56,517 nt of DNA, taken from contig JBNGIS010009566.1 in NCBI GenBank assembly GCA_049999725.1, forward strand, positions 1 to 56,517, read 5' to 3'. Below, in pieces: positions 21,301 through 31,640 of this stretch. This DNA is from Haplomitrium mnioides. Its lineage: Eukaryota; Marchantiophyta; Haplomitriopsida; Calobryales. Both the position numbers and the translations under genes were made by a program. The notes below the pieces were generated by a model. It did not search any database. It was not told the origin of the DNA and saw nothing but the letters and a program-made list of their open reading frames with translations. The number at the start of each line of letters is the position of its first letter. The first letter of the stretch is position 1.

Positions 21301-22473
21301 CGGATCCCTCTTAACCGGGCTCCCCACGTCGGAAGAAGCATTGGAACCAAGTTAAGTAGGCTCCCCACTTAGGGAGGTGCCTTCCTGCAGACCCGCGGGC
21401 CTCCTGGTGCTGCCACGTCGTCCGTGGAATCCCACGAAGGCTTTGGAGACGCCACGTTTCCGTGGAATCTCGCGGGGCCTTCCGGGGACTCCACGCTTCC
21501 GTCAGGACTTACCGACTCGGATGGATCGTTCGATCGGCTTCTACAAGGCTCGCTCTTGCTTGCGGGATCAAGGCGTCCCTCTTCCCTGGCCTTGCTCGCC
21601 CTCGTGACGATCTCACCTCCTCTTGTCAGCTCCTGATGATTGCTTCTCGATTTGTGGCCGCTGTAGGACCCCCGCGATCTGCCTTTCTTCGGAGTGCCTT
21701 CGGGCTTCCTTGTTGTTGATCCCTTCGTCTTCCTCCTGCGATCGCCTCGCCATGGGTGGCTGCTCTGTCCCTTCTCCCCAAGCTCCAATCCCCGCACCCT
21801 TCTTAGGCCCACGGATTCTCGCTGGCCTGATTTGAATTTGAAAATGGGGCCCCTCCCCTGGTTGGAAATCCCTGCTCTCCTTCCTCCTCTCCTCCTCCAT
21901 GATCTTGTTTCCCTCCTAGAAATCATGCGCCGTGCTCTTATCAGCTGTTTGAGGTAATCAGCTGTTCCTGCGAGGCCTTCACACTTGCTAAGGAGCATTT
22001 GGGTCGCTAATGCTTCTGATTCCATGAATTCTGCTTGAATGCTCCAAAGCACCGGCTGACAGTAATAGAACAAGTATAAAGTTGTGCTATTTATAAGAAA
22101 ATAGAGAGGAGTGAAGGAAGTGGTAGTAAGTCACTTTTAGGGTGAAGATTGGATTACTTGCCTTTGAAGTCACTTTTGGTGGAGAGTTACTTTTAGGTTA
22201 CTTGCATTCGAAGTCACTTTTGGTAGAGAGTCACCTTTAAGGCTGAAATGAGAAATGACTTGTAAGTGAAGAAAGAGGGATGACATCCTCTTCTCTTATA
22301 TAAATAGAAGGGCTTCTTAGCCTCACTCTTCATTCTGGAGTTCCTCTCGAATCACTTGGTTTCTTTGCTTGCACTCTTGGTCTTAGCTTGGACCTTGAAT
22401 TGCTTTTGGTTGAAGAGCTCTATTAGAGTTCTTACTCATTTGGATTTGGTCTTTGAGATTCTTTTACATAGTG

Positions 22474-23466
22474 CTCTTTGAAACTTATTTTTTGGAATAA
22501 AATAGAAAACATGAGGAAAATATCCAAGTGGGCTAGAAGTCAAGAGAATGAATTAGAAGTTGTAAGGCACCAACCAAATGAAACAATACATAAATTTCAT
22601 AGCTCTATTTTCAAGTTCAAGTAAGAAGTAAGCTTTCTTTTGTAGTTGAAAAATCCATTAGCGCAAAGGTTAAAGTGGGAATATTTTAAAAGGTTTCAGC
22701 AATTAAAAATCCTTTACAACTTAGAGAACCGTATACAAAAAGGAGTTATAGTTCAGAATCAAAAAGGCAGTGGCTTTAGAAATTTTCTTAAGAGTGTAAA
22801 CAAGCCATATCTCTAAGTTTTTGACAAGAGTCTACCAAACAAAAGTTTTGAGTTCTACAAGAGAATCGTTGAGCAAATTAGAATATAAACTCTACGCGGT
22901 AGTCCTTATATTTAGAAGCTTGAGGGTTTTATATCAACGTTAGTATGAGGAGAAGGCTTGGACTTCCAAAAGAAAGTCCATGTGCGTATAGGAGTCCAAG
23001 CTCAACATCTGAACAATCGAGACGAAAGTCTATGTGCGCATAGGAATCCGAACTCAACATCTGGACACTCGGCAACAAAGACTATGTTGAACCTAGGTTT
23101 TACGTTTCACAACAGAGTTTTTGCGCTTACAAAGTTTTGACTTGCGCATTAAAGTCTATGTGCACATAAGGTTCAGACTTCTACAGTCGAGTATATGTGC
23201 GCTAAATTTTATGCTTTTTGCAACAAACTCTAGGCATGCTAAAGATTCTGTTTTTTGATTCAAAATCTAAAAGTAAAATAGGTACAAAGCTCTACATCTA
23301 AGTGAAAGCACATTGAAAGTTTAAATTTTTACATCAAAGTACTTAGAAGCAAGAAATTAAGTAGTCAATTTGAGTAGATGCTTTGGGAATACCAAAATAT
23401 TAAACTCTTCTAGCAAACAATAAAGAAGGAAAGAATATAACTACATTTTGGATTAAAAAATATTTT
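22474..23466 (-). repeat. dispersed repeat, inverted copy, proximal part
   Basis: Read as reverse complement this follows 3040-3840 of copy 1: the minisatellite (22958-23110), AAGTCCAAGCC, the GTTCAGAATCAAAAAGGCAG block (about 22760), TGTAGTTGAAAAATCCAT (about 22641) and ATTCATTCTCTTGACTTCTA. It joins 17950-18297 once the nested insertions are removed. From 23110 to 23466 there are more single CATAGACTTT-like words and AT-rich DNA leading into the satellite. Confidence 0.8.
22958..23110 (-). repeat. 52-bp minisatellite, inverted, two to three units
   Basis: Units such as GTCTATGTGCGCATAGGAAT followed by CCGAACTCAACATCTGGACA are the reverse complement of the 3088-3350 minisatellite. The AACCTAGGTTTTACG lead-in follows at about 23090. 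Confidence 0.8.
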
Positions 23467-23965
23467 ATTGTATTAAGAGAAGTGAGCTTCATATGTATGT
23501 TGCATTGAAAGAATGATTGCTTTTAGAATCATTCTACTTTGTGGATGTTATGTTGTATCACATGTCATGAAGCATTGTGAGAAGAGAAGCTAGCTTCATA
23601 TGCATGTTGGTGTGAAGAAAAGGTTGTTTTAAGAATCATTCTACTTTGTAATGTTGTCTTCACATGTCATTTAGTATTGTGAATAGAGAAATGAGTTTCA
23701 TATGCATGTTGTTGTAAAGCAACAGTTGTTTTGTAAATCATTCTATTTTGTGTGTTGTCTTTCATCTTATATTATCTAGCATTGTGAAAAGAGAAGCTAG
23801 CTTCAGTTGCATGTTGTTGTGAAGAAAATGTTGTTTTTGGAATCATTATCTTTTGTGGAGGGTTCTTTGCATCACATATCATCTACCATTATGATAAGGG
23901 GAGAAAGCTTTATATGCATGTTGTTATGAAGCTAGAACCATTCTACTTTGTGGATGTTGTCTTGC

Positions 23966-24297
23966 AAGTAAGCTTTCTTTTGTAGTTGAAAAATCCATTA
24001 GCGCAAAGGTTAAAGTGGGAATATTTTAGAAGGTTTAAGCAATTAAAAATTCTTTATAACTTAGAGAACCATATACAAAAAGAAGTTATAGTTCAGAATC
24101 AAAAAGGCAGTGGCTTTAAAGATTTACTTAAGAGTGTAAACAAGCTATATCTTTTTGACAAGAGTCTACCAAAAAAAAGGTTCTGAGTTCTACAAGAGAA
24201 TCGTTGAGCAAATTAGAATCTAAACTCTATGCGGTAGTCTTTATATATAAAAGCTTGAGGGTTGTATATCAATGTTAGTACGTGGATAAGGCTTGGA
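23966..24297 (-). repeat. 332-bp fragment of the dispersed repeat inside the satellite
   Basis: Nearly identical to 22626-22962, from AAGTAAGCTTTCTTTTGTAG to AAGGCTTGGA, and in the same orientation as that copy. It interrupts a monomer just after GATGTTGTCTTGC. The 22626-22962 source lies about 1.3 kb to the left. Confidence 0.9.
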
Positions 24298-26189
24298 TAT
24301 ATAAGAGAAACTAGCTTTATATGCATGTTAATATAAAGCTAGGATTTGTTTTAGAATCATTCTATTTTGTGAATGTTATCTTGCATAACCTTTCATCTAG
24401 AACTGTGATACAAGAAGGAAACTTCATATGCATGCTCATATGAAGTAGAATTTTCTCTTAAGGACACTTATTTTTGTGAATGTTCAACTATGTCACATGC
24501 CATTAAAAATTGTGATAAGGGAAGAGAGCTTCACATGCATGTTGATATGAAGCAAATATATCTCCTAAAATTATTCTACTTTGTGGATGTTGTCTTGCAT
24601 TAAATATCATCTAGAATTGTGAATAGAGAAACAAGCTTAATATACATGTTGCTATAAAGCAAAGTTTGTTTCTAGAATCATTCTACTTTGTGGATGTTAT
24701 CTTACATGACATGTCATCTAGAATTGTGATATGAAAAGTGAGCTTCATATGCATGTTGTTTTGAAGAAATTTTTTTTTCTAGAATCATTCTACTTTGTGG
24801 ATGTTATCTTGCATCACATGTCATCTAATGTTGTGATAAGAGAAACTAGCTTCATATGCATATTGATATAAAGCAAAGATTTGTTTTTAGAATCATTTTA
24901 CTTTGTGGAATTTATCTTGTGTCACCTTTCATCTAGGGTTGTGATAAGAGAAGCAAGATTTATAGACATGTTATTATGAAGTAAAATTTTCTTTTAGAAT
25001 AACTTATTTTTGTGAATGTTTTACTGCATTACATGTTATCTAGGATTGTGAGGATTGTGAGCAGAAGTGAGTTTCATATGCATGTTGATATGAAGCAAAT
25101 GTTTTTTTTAGAATCATTCTACTTTGTGCATGTTTTCTTTCATCACATGTCATCTAGCATTGTGAGAAGAGGAGCTATCTTCAAATGCATATTACTATGA
25201 AGAATAGGTTGTTTTAAAATCATTCTACTTTGAGGATGTTTTCTTGCATCACATGTCATCTACCATTGTGATAAGAGAAGAGAGCTTCATATCCATGTTG
25301 TTGTGAAGAAACATTTGTTTCTAGAGTCATTCTACTTTGTGGATGTTATCTTGCATCACATGTCATCTAGCACAGTGGATAGAGAAGCGTCATCTAGCAT
25401 AGTGGATAGAGAAGCTAGATTTATATGTAGGTTGATATACACCAAAGATTTTGTTTAGAATCATTCTCCTTTGTCGATGTTTTCTTGCATTACCTTTTAT
25501 CTAGCATTGTGAAAAGAGAAGCAAGCTTCATATGCATGTTCCTATGAAGTAAAAGTTCCTCTAAGAATCACTTAACTTTGTGAATGTTTTCTTGCATCAT
25601 GTGTCATCTAGAATTGTGATAAGAGAAAACAGCTTTATATGCATGTTGATATGACAAAAAGTTTGTTTTAGAATCATTCTACTTTGTTGATATTGTCTTG
25701 CATCACATATCATCTAGCATTGTGACAAGAGAAGGGAGCTTCATATGCATGTTGATATGAAGCAAAAAGGTTTTTTTGAATCATTCTACTTTGTAGATGT
25801 TTTTTGCGTCGCATGTCATCTAGAATTTTGAAAAGAGAAGTGAGCTTCATATGCATGTCATTAAGAAGAAAGGTTTGTTTTTAGAGTCATTCTACTTCTT
25901 AGATGTTGTCTTGCATCACATGTTGTCTAGCATTGTGATAAGAGCAGGGAGCTTCATTTGCATGTTGTTTTGAAGCAAAGTTTCTTTTTCTAGAATCATT
26001 CTACTTTGTGGATGTTGTCTTACATGGCATGCCATCTAGTATTGTGAGAAGAAAAGCTAGCTTTATATGAATGTTGATATGAAGATAAGAGATGCAAGCT
26101 TCATATGCATGTTTGTATGAATTAAAAGCTCCTTTTAGAATAAGTTAACTTTGTGAATGTTTTCTTGTGTAGCATGTCATCTCAAATTG

Positions 26190-27841
26190 TGATAAGAGAA
26201 GTGAGCTTCATATGCATGTTGCATTGAAGCAATGGTTGTTTATAGAATCATTCTACTTTGTGGATGTTCTGTTGCATCACATGTCATGAAGCATTGTGAG
26301 AAGAGAAGCTAGCTTCATATGCATGTTGGTATGAAGAAAAAGTTGTTTTAAGAACCATTCTGCTTTGTTGATGTTCTCTTACATCCTATGCCATCTAGTA
26401 TTGTGAATAGAGAAATGAGTTTCATATGCATGTTGATATAAAGCATCAGTTGTTTTGTAAATCATTCTATTTTTTGTATGTTGTCTTTCATCACATGTCA
26501 TCTAGCATTGTGAAAAGAGAAGCTAGCTTCAAATGCATGTTGTTTTGTGTATGTTGCTTTTCATTATATGTCATCTAGCATTGTGAAAAGAGAAGCTAGC
26601 TTCAAGAGCATGTTGTTACAAAGAGAAGGTTGTTTTTAAAATCATTCTACATTGTGAATGTTACCTTGCATCACATTTCATCTCCCATTATGATAAGAGA
26701 AGTGAGCTTCACATGCATGTGGTTGTGAAGCAAAGTTTTTTTCTAGAATCATTCTACTTTGTGGATGTTATCTTGCATCACATCACATGTTGTCTAGCAT
26801 TGCGATAAGAGAAGATAGCTTTGTAAGCATGTTGATATGAATCAAAGATTTTTATAGAATATTTCTACTTTGTAGATGTTATCTTGCATCACCTTTCATC
26901 TAGAGTTACGATAAGAGATGCAAGCCTCATATGCATGTTAATATGAAGTAACAGTTCCTTTTAGAATTAGTTAGCTTTGTGAATGTTTTCTTGTATCACA
27001 TGTCATCTAGAATTGTGACAAGAGAAGTGTGCTTCATATGCATGTTGCAATGAAGCAATAATTGATGTTAGAATGATTCTACTTTGTGGATGCTATGTTG
27101 CATCACATGTTATGAAGCATTGTTAGAAGAGAAGCTAGCTTCATATGCATGTTGGTATGAAGAAAAAGTTGTTTTAAGAATCATTCTACTCTGTTGATGT
27201 TATCTTGTAGGACATGTCATCTAATATTGTGAATAGAGAAACAAGTTTCACATGCATGTTGATATGAAGCAATGGTTGTTTTGTAATTCATTCTATTTTG
27301 TATATGTTGTCTTTCATCACATGTCTTCTAGCATTGTGAAAAGAGAAGCTAGCTTCAAATGCATGCTATTTTGTGTATGTTGTCTTTCATCATATGTCAT
27401 CTAGGATTGTGAAAAGAGAACCTAGCTTCAAATGCATGTTGCTACAAAGAAAAGGTTGTTTTTATAAACATTCTACATTGTGGATGTTACCTTGCATCAC
27501 ATTTCATCTACGATTAATATAAAGAAGCAAGCTTTATATGCATGTTGTTGTGAAGCAAAGTTTGTTTCTATAATCATTCTACTTTGTGGATGTTATTTTG
27601 CATCATATCATATGTCATCTAGAATTTTGATAAGAGAAGCTAGCTTCACATGCATGTTGATATGAAGCAAAGAGTTATTCTAGAAAATTCTACTTTGTAG
27701 ATGTTATCTTGCATCACATGTCATGTAGCATTGTGACAAGAGAAGTGAGCTTCATATGCATGTTGATATGAAGCAAAAGTTGTTCTTAAAATTATTCTAC
27801 TTTGTGGAAGCTATCTTGTATCACATGTCATCTAGCATTGT
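26190..27841 (+). repeat. 826-bp higher-order repeat, two tandem units
   Basis: Diagnostic monomer variants recur 826 bp apart: the CATGAAGCATTG monomer at 26281 and 27107, a GTTTTAAGAA monomer next, a TTGTTTTGTAA monomer next, and a short 73-bp monomer starting at 26527 and 27353. The unit is seven full monomers plus the short one. The same first four variant monomers also open array 2 at about 23480-23900. Confidence 0.85.
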
Positions 27842-28858
27842 GACAAGAGAAGCTATATTGACATGTAACAAAAAGTTGTTTTGAGAATCATTCTACTTTG
27901 TGGATGTTTTCTTGCGTCAAATGTCATCAAGCATTGTGATAAGAGAAGCAAGCTTCATATGCATGTTGTTATGAAGCAAAGTTTGTTTCTAGAATCATGC
28001 TACTTTTTGGATGTTATCTTGCATCATATGTCTTCTAGCATTATGATAAGAAAAGCTAGCTACATATGCATGTTGTTTTGAAGCAAATTTTTTTTTCTAG
28101 AATCATTACTTTGTGGATATTTTCTTGCACCACATATCGTCTAGCATTGTGATAAAAGAAGCTAACTTTATATACATATTGATACGAAGCAAAAAGTTGT
28201 TTATAGAATCATTCTACTTTGTGGGTGTTGTCTTGTCTCACCTTTCATCTAGCATTGTGATAAGAGAAACAAGCTTTATATGTATGTTAATATGAAGGAA
28301 AAGTTTTTCTGAGAATCATTAAACTTTGTGAATGTTTTCATGTGTGATATGTCATCTAGAATTATGATAGAGAAGTGAGCTTTATCATGTTTATATTAAG
28401 CAAAGGTTGTTTTTAGAATCATTGTACTTTGTAAATGTTATCTTGGCATCACAAGTCATCTAGAATTGTGATAAGTGAAGTGAGGTTCATATGAAGCAAA
28501 AGTTGTTTTTAAAATCATTCTAATTTGTGGATGTAATCTTGCATCACATGTCAACTAGCATTGTGACAAGCAAAGCTAGCTTCATATGCATGTTGCTATA
28601 AAGCAAAGCTTTCTTCAAGAATCATTCTACTTTGTAGATGTTATCTTGCATCACATATCAACTAGTATTGTGACAAGAGAAGCTAGCTTCATATGCATGT
28701 TGCTATGAAGCAAAGCTTGCTTCTAGAATCATTCTACTTTGTGGATGTTATCTTGCATGACATGTCATCTAGCATTGTGACAAGAGAAGCCAACTTCACA
28801 TGCATGTTTATATGAAGTAAATGTTGTGTTAGAAACATTCTACTTTGTAGGGAGAGTA

Positions 28859-29200
28859 TGAATACATGATGGGAGCGGCAAGACTTAGTAACCTTCACCA
28901 ATCCACTTAGTCTACTTCGCCCATCTAGTCTTTTGTGGTGGATATGTTTAGAGATGAATGTATTTATCAATTCTCTATAGCAAGTTTGTTTGAGTAATCC
29001 CGAGTTTAGCTAACATTCATTGTAAAGACCAACTGGAGGGCGGGTAAAGTGGGACATTCAAAGTTCCCTGATTGATAGCAGTAAATGACATTCCTAGCCG
29101 CCAAAGAAGGTTGTCTCATTGAAGAAGGCTATGGGCACTACGCACATTAAATGTTCTTCCAATAAAGCTCAACTGAAGCTCTCGTGTCGCAGCAATTAAA
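28859..29200 (+). promoter_or_regulatory. upstream region of the Cys-rich peptide gene
   Basis: Non-repetitive sequence between the satellite edge and the ATG at 29201. I see no strong TATA box; ATTAAATG (about 29145) and CAATAAAG (about 29160) are the only weak candidates. Promoter function is assumed from position only. Confidence 0.3.
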
Positions 29201-29615
29201 ATGAAGACCTTCATTGTGGTTGCTGTCATGCTCGCTGGGCTGCTGCTGCTTCTGTCGCCCTCGCAATGCTTTTCACATGCCCATGGTCCCTTCCTGCTCT
29301 CATTCAAGCTTGTTGTTCATCATGTGAATGGATACCAGTGTCACAGGGCACGAACCTCTCTCTCCCTCTCTCTCTCTCGCTCTCTGTCATTTTCATTCTT
29401 CATGCTCTCATTCAAGCTTGTTGTTTATCATGTGAACAGACACCAGTGCCACAGGGCAGGAGGTTCGTGCAGGAAATGCAACCGTAGCACGTGGTACTGA
29501 CCGTCGCATGAAGACCACCGCACAAAATAAACGCAACGAAAGTGCATGTCAGTTTTGCAGATGCTGCGTTAATGGCCTTACTATCGTGTGTTGCAGCCTG
29601 GTTCCTGGACAATGA
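29201..29615 (+). CDS. small secreted Cys-rich peptide, two-exon model, unrecognised family
   Basis: Exon 1 (29201-29285) opens with a good secretory signal: MKTFIVVAVMLAGLLLLL, cleavage likely after the SPSQC or FSHA region. Exon 2 (29455-29615) begins after a CACAG acceptor and ends at TGA 29613-29615. Together they give 81 residues in one frame across a phase-1 junction (CAT G / GG CAG). The mature part is basic and ends in ACQFCRCCVNGLTIVCC: six Cys as C-X2-C-X-C-C-X7-C-C. The intron is 169 bp with donor G/GTCCCT (non-consensus after GT) and a pyrimidine-rich 3' half. Reading straight through without splicing would give a 99-codon ORF (to 29500) that lacks this Cys cluster. I do not recognise the family; a signalling or defence peptide is a guess from size alone. 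The splice model is inference. Confidence 0.5.
29296..29458 (+). repeat. duplicated intron-exon boundary in the Cys-rich gene
   Basis: A block of about 54 bp, CTCTCATTCAAGCTTGTTGT through to CACAGGGCA, occurs at about 29298-29350 and again at 29405-29458. Each copy includes the end of the proposed intron and the first bases of exon 2. Between them lies a CT-rich stretch (29354-29393). Only the second copy leads into the open Cys-rich frame. Confidence 0.8.
29354..29393 (+). repeat. CT-rich simple repeat
   Basis: CTCTCTCTCCCTCTCTCTCTC-like tract of about 40 bp, cut by CG and TG. In the gene model it acts as part of the intron's pyrimidine tract. Confidence 0.85.
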
Positions 29616-31640
29616 CGTTCACTGGAAACTAACCAGGTGACCCACGCTTCCTCAATTTCACTTAGGCACTGAGATGTTTGTGGACGTCACAAGCTTTCAG
29701 GCTCCATTATATGCCAGTTCTTCTTCTAGGTGTAATGTACTACTACAAACAAGTAGGAATGTAACAGGGCTATGTAACAAGATACATAATTTTAAAAAGT
29801 CCTGTCTTGCGCTACAAGAGCTATATCCTGTTACTTTACACAAAGTAACAAGTTGTTGTTTGAATGAAATGCCGTCCTTCCCCCCTCACTTCTGATCATG
29901 CTCTACACTAGGAATTCTAGCAGCTACACGTAGCAGTCATTCCAATGGTACATCTTGAAGTACGCTGAACAGCTGGCTCAAGGAATTGTATATTGTTAAG
30001 AGTTCCATGCTCACCCAACTCTCCTCCTTGTTGAATCGATAATATGATAACTAAGTGAGTCTCGATCTACATCACATTGACTCATAATATGTGGATTCGA
30101 CTACAGTAACCAGAGCGTTCAGAGAATTGTTTAGCGTTTAGCGTTAACCAGATCGTTTCATGAAAATTGCTCAGTTGAGCATTTTTGTGCAATTCCCCGG
30201 TCTGATCCACTCTGAAGGACTGTGGACACGTAGTCGACTCCACTATTGGAGAGAAGACTAGTACAACAGTTTTGAATCCGATTTATTGGACGTGTTCTTT
30301 CGTAGCATTTGGACGGAATGAATTTGAAGGGACCGCGACTTGAGGCTATCAGCCGATTCTTTCTTTCTGCTGGGGGACTGATCAGTGCTGCTGTAATCGA
30401 TTGCTGTGCTCCAAGTTGGAAGGTCGTCAATCCTTGACTTGACAGTACTATACTCTAATTTAAAAAGCCACGGAGCAGAAACACATGCATGCATGGGCAA
30501 TTCCTATGGACAAGTACCAACTACTTGGTTGACCCAGGAATGGGATGCACGTACTTGTAAATTAGGTGCATGATGAGGGTACACGTAACTATGCGTAACA
30601 AGTAGTCCGGGAGTTGGATGCGCTGTGCTAACAAATGTTCCATTGCAAGGCACAAGAACTACTCACTATATGTACCTCCAGGTGTGAAAAACACCACAGA
30701 CGGCAACTCATGTGCATTTACATCTTGGGTTTGATTCGGGTACTCCCCAGCACAGCCATGGTATCTTCTCCTCGCTATTATTCCTCCCTTTTGTTGCCCA
30801 ACGCATGCGATTTTTCTCTCTAGGCTCATTCTTCTGTAGTTTCTCGCTTGTGTCATCATCTCCGTTCCCAAAGCTGTGGTCCATAAGCAACGGAGGTCAA
30901 ATTTGTCTTTTATTTTCTGATTCTCTTAGTTCCCCTTAAGCGGCTTTCTCGCCCTTCTGTTCTTCCATTGTGTGTGTATGCTTCTCTTTGCTACATGCTA
31001 CTTCTCCCTTGCACAGCCTACACTTCCTTCTTGGCCATTGAATCTTCACTTGCAAGCATTTCTTCTCCTCTTTCTCTCATGATCTCTCTTTCCATCTTCA
31101 TGTCCACTCTTCTTCCTTCCGTGAATCTTCCCCTCTTTCCTTGTTGAATAATTTTCTTAGCTCTCAAATCAGCTTACGGTTGTGTGCATTTCACATAGCA
31201 ATCTTTTGTTTTAGCGGGGCTACATTCTCGACTACATTCCATCTTGTGCTTCCAACTCCTTCACATTCTTCTTTTTACTCTTCCTTCTTTCTATTCTTTC
31301 ATTGCAATGATTCACCTTATATCACTCAACTGATCCACATCTGACAGCTTTCAAAAGCTACACGAGGACTATGAACTATGGACTGGTCTGCATGACATGA
31401 CCCACTTCTGCTCCTCTCCTCTCCTCTCAGATGCTTACAGTTTTTTTGCAAAAGGAAACTCAAAATCCACAAATCTCGTGATCTACATTTCATTGCAAGG
31501 AAAGCCAAGTGGAGTGGTTCATATGAACTCACTACATAGTTGTGATCGACTTAGAAGAAGCTCACGCATTCCTGCACAAGGAAATCGACAAATGCACAAA
31601 GGTACCTACACTTTCTGCAAGTGAAAGATCTAACATGCTT
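29616..31640. other. low-copy-looking region without a recognised gene
   Basis: Base composition is more balanced than its surroundings and no window repeat is found here. About 29690-29895 could be the 3' UTR of the Cys-rich gene (TGTAATGTA and TTTGAATGAAAT words). Short ORFs on both strands (for example 30158-30500 minus, 30635-30939 plus, 31397-31624 plus) have no domain or splice pattern I can support. Possible exons of an unrecognised gene cannot be excluded. Confidence 0.4.

Larger units (their letters stand above)
18309..22061. mobile_element. GC-rich insertion with TG...CA ends, 3753 bp, unclassified
   Basis: Bounded by GTAAT on both sides (18304-18308 and 22062-22066), a 5-bp duplication of bases 2-6 of the host LTR. 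Ends are TGTTACTCCCC and CCGGCTGACA. This fits integrase-mediated insertion of an LTR-type element, but I see no long terminal direct repeat and no RT, integrase or gag motif. The left third (18309-19290) is moderate in GC; 19290-22000 is strikingly GC- and CpG-rich compared with everything around it and holds several families of tandem repeats. Long ORFs exist on both strands (for example 21369-22073 minus), but they overlap each other and look like products of GC-rich repeats. Confidence 0.75.
18303..22468 (+). mobile_element. solo LTR of chromovirus family 1, split by a second insertion
   Basis: The first six bases TGTAAT lie at 18303-18308. The remainder (AGAACAAGTATAAAG... to TTCTTTTACA) lies at 22067-22468, giving a 408-bp LTR when the insert is set aside. 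Flanks TGGTG (18298-18302) and TAGTG (22469-22473) are a target duplication with one transition. A TATAAATA box is at 22299-22306. There is no primer site or polypurine tract beside it, so it is a solo LTR from LTR-LTR recombination. It sits within an inverted copy of the dispersed repeat. Confidence 0.85.
23467..28858 (+). repeat. 107-bp satellite, array 2, about 47 copies
   Basis: Same monomer and orientation as the array at 4651-6221, with many diverged copies and occasional short or joined monomers. The array is interrupted once by a 332-bp non-satellite piece (23966-24297). It ends abruptly at about 28858 (CATTCTACTTTGTAG) against non-repetitive DNA. Short ORFs that repeat ESFYFV.V..HHMSS are simple read-throughs of the monomer and not genes. 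Confidence 0.93.

Noticed and set aside
21369-22073. 234-codon minus-strand ORF in the GC-rich insert
   Set aside because: It overlaps several long plus-strand ORFs, is dominated by Arg/Gly/Ser from GC-rich repeats, and has no domain; long ORFs are expected by chance in such composition.
27480-28295. Several 60-66 codon ORFs with similar peptides (HHMSSSIVIREASF...)
   Set aside because: They are translations of the 107-bp satellite; the period is not a multiple of three and the frame drifts, so no protein is being conserved.
23467-28858. Regular repeats resembling a CRISPR array
   Set aside because: Monomers are 107 bp and contiguous with no unique spacers, in a plant nuclear context.
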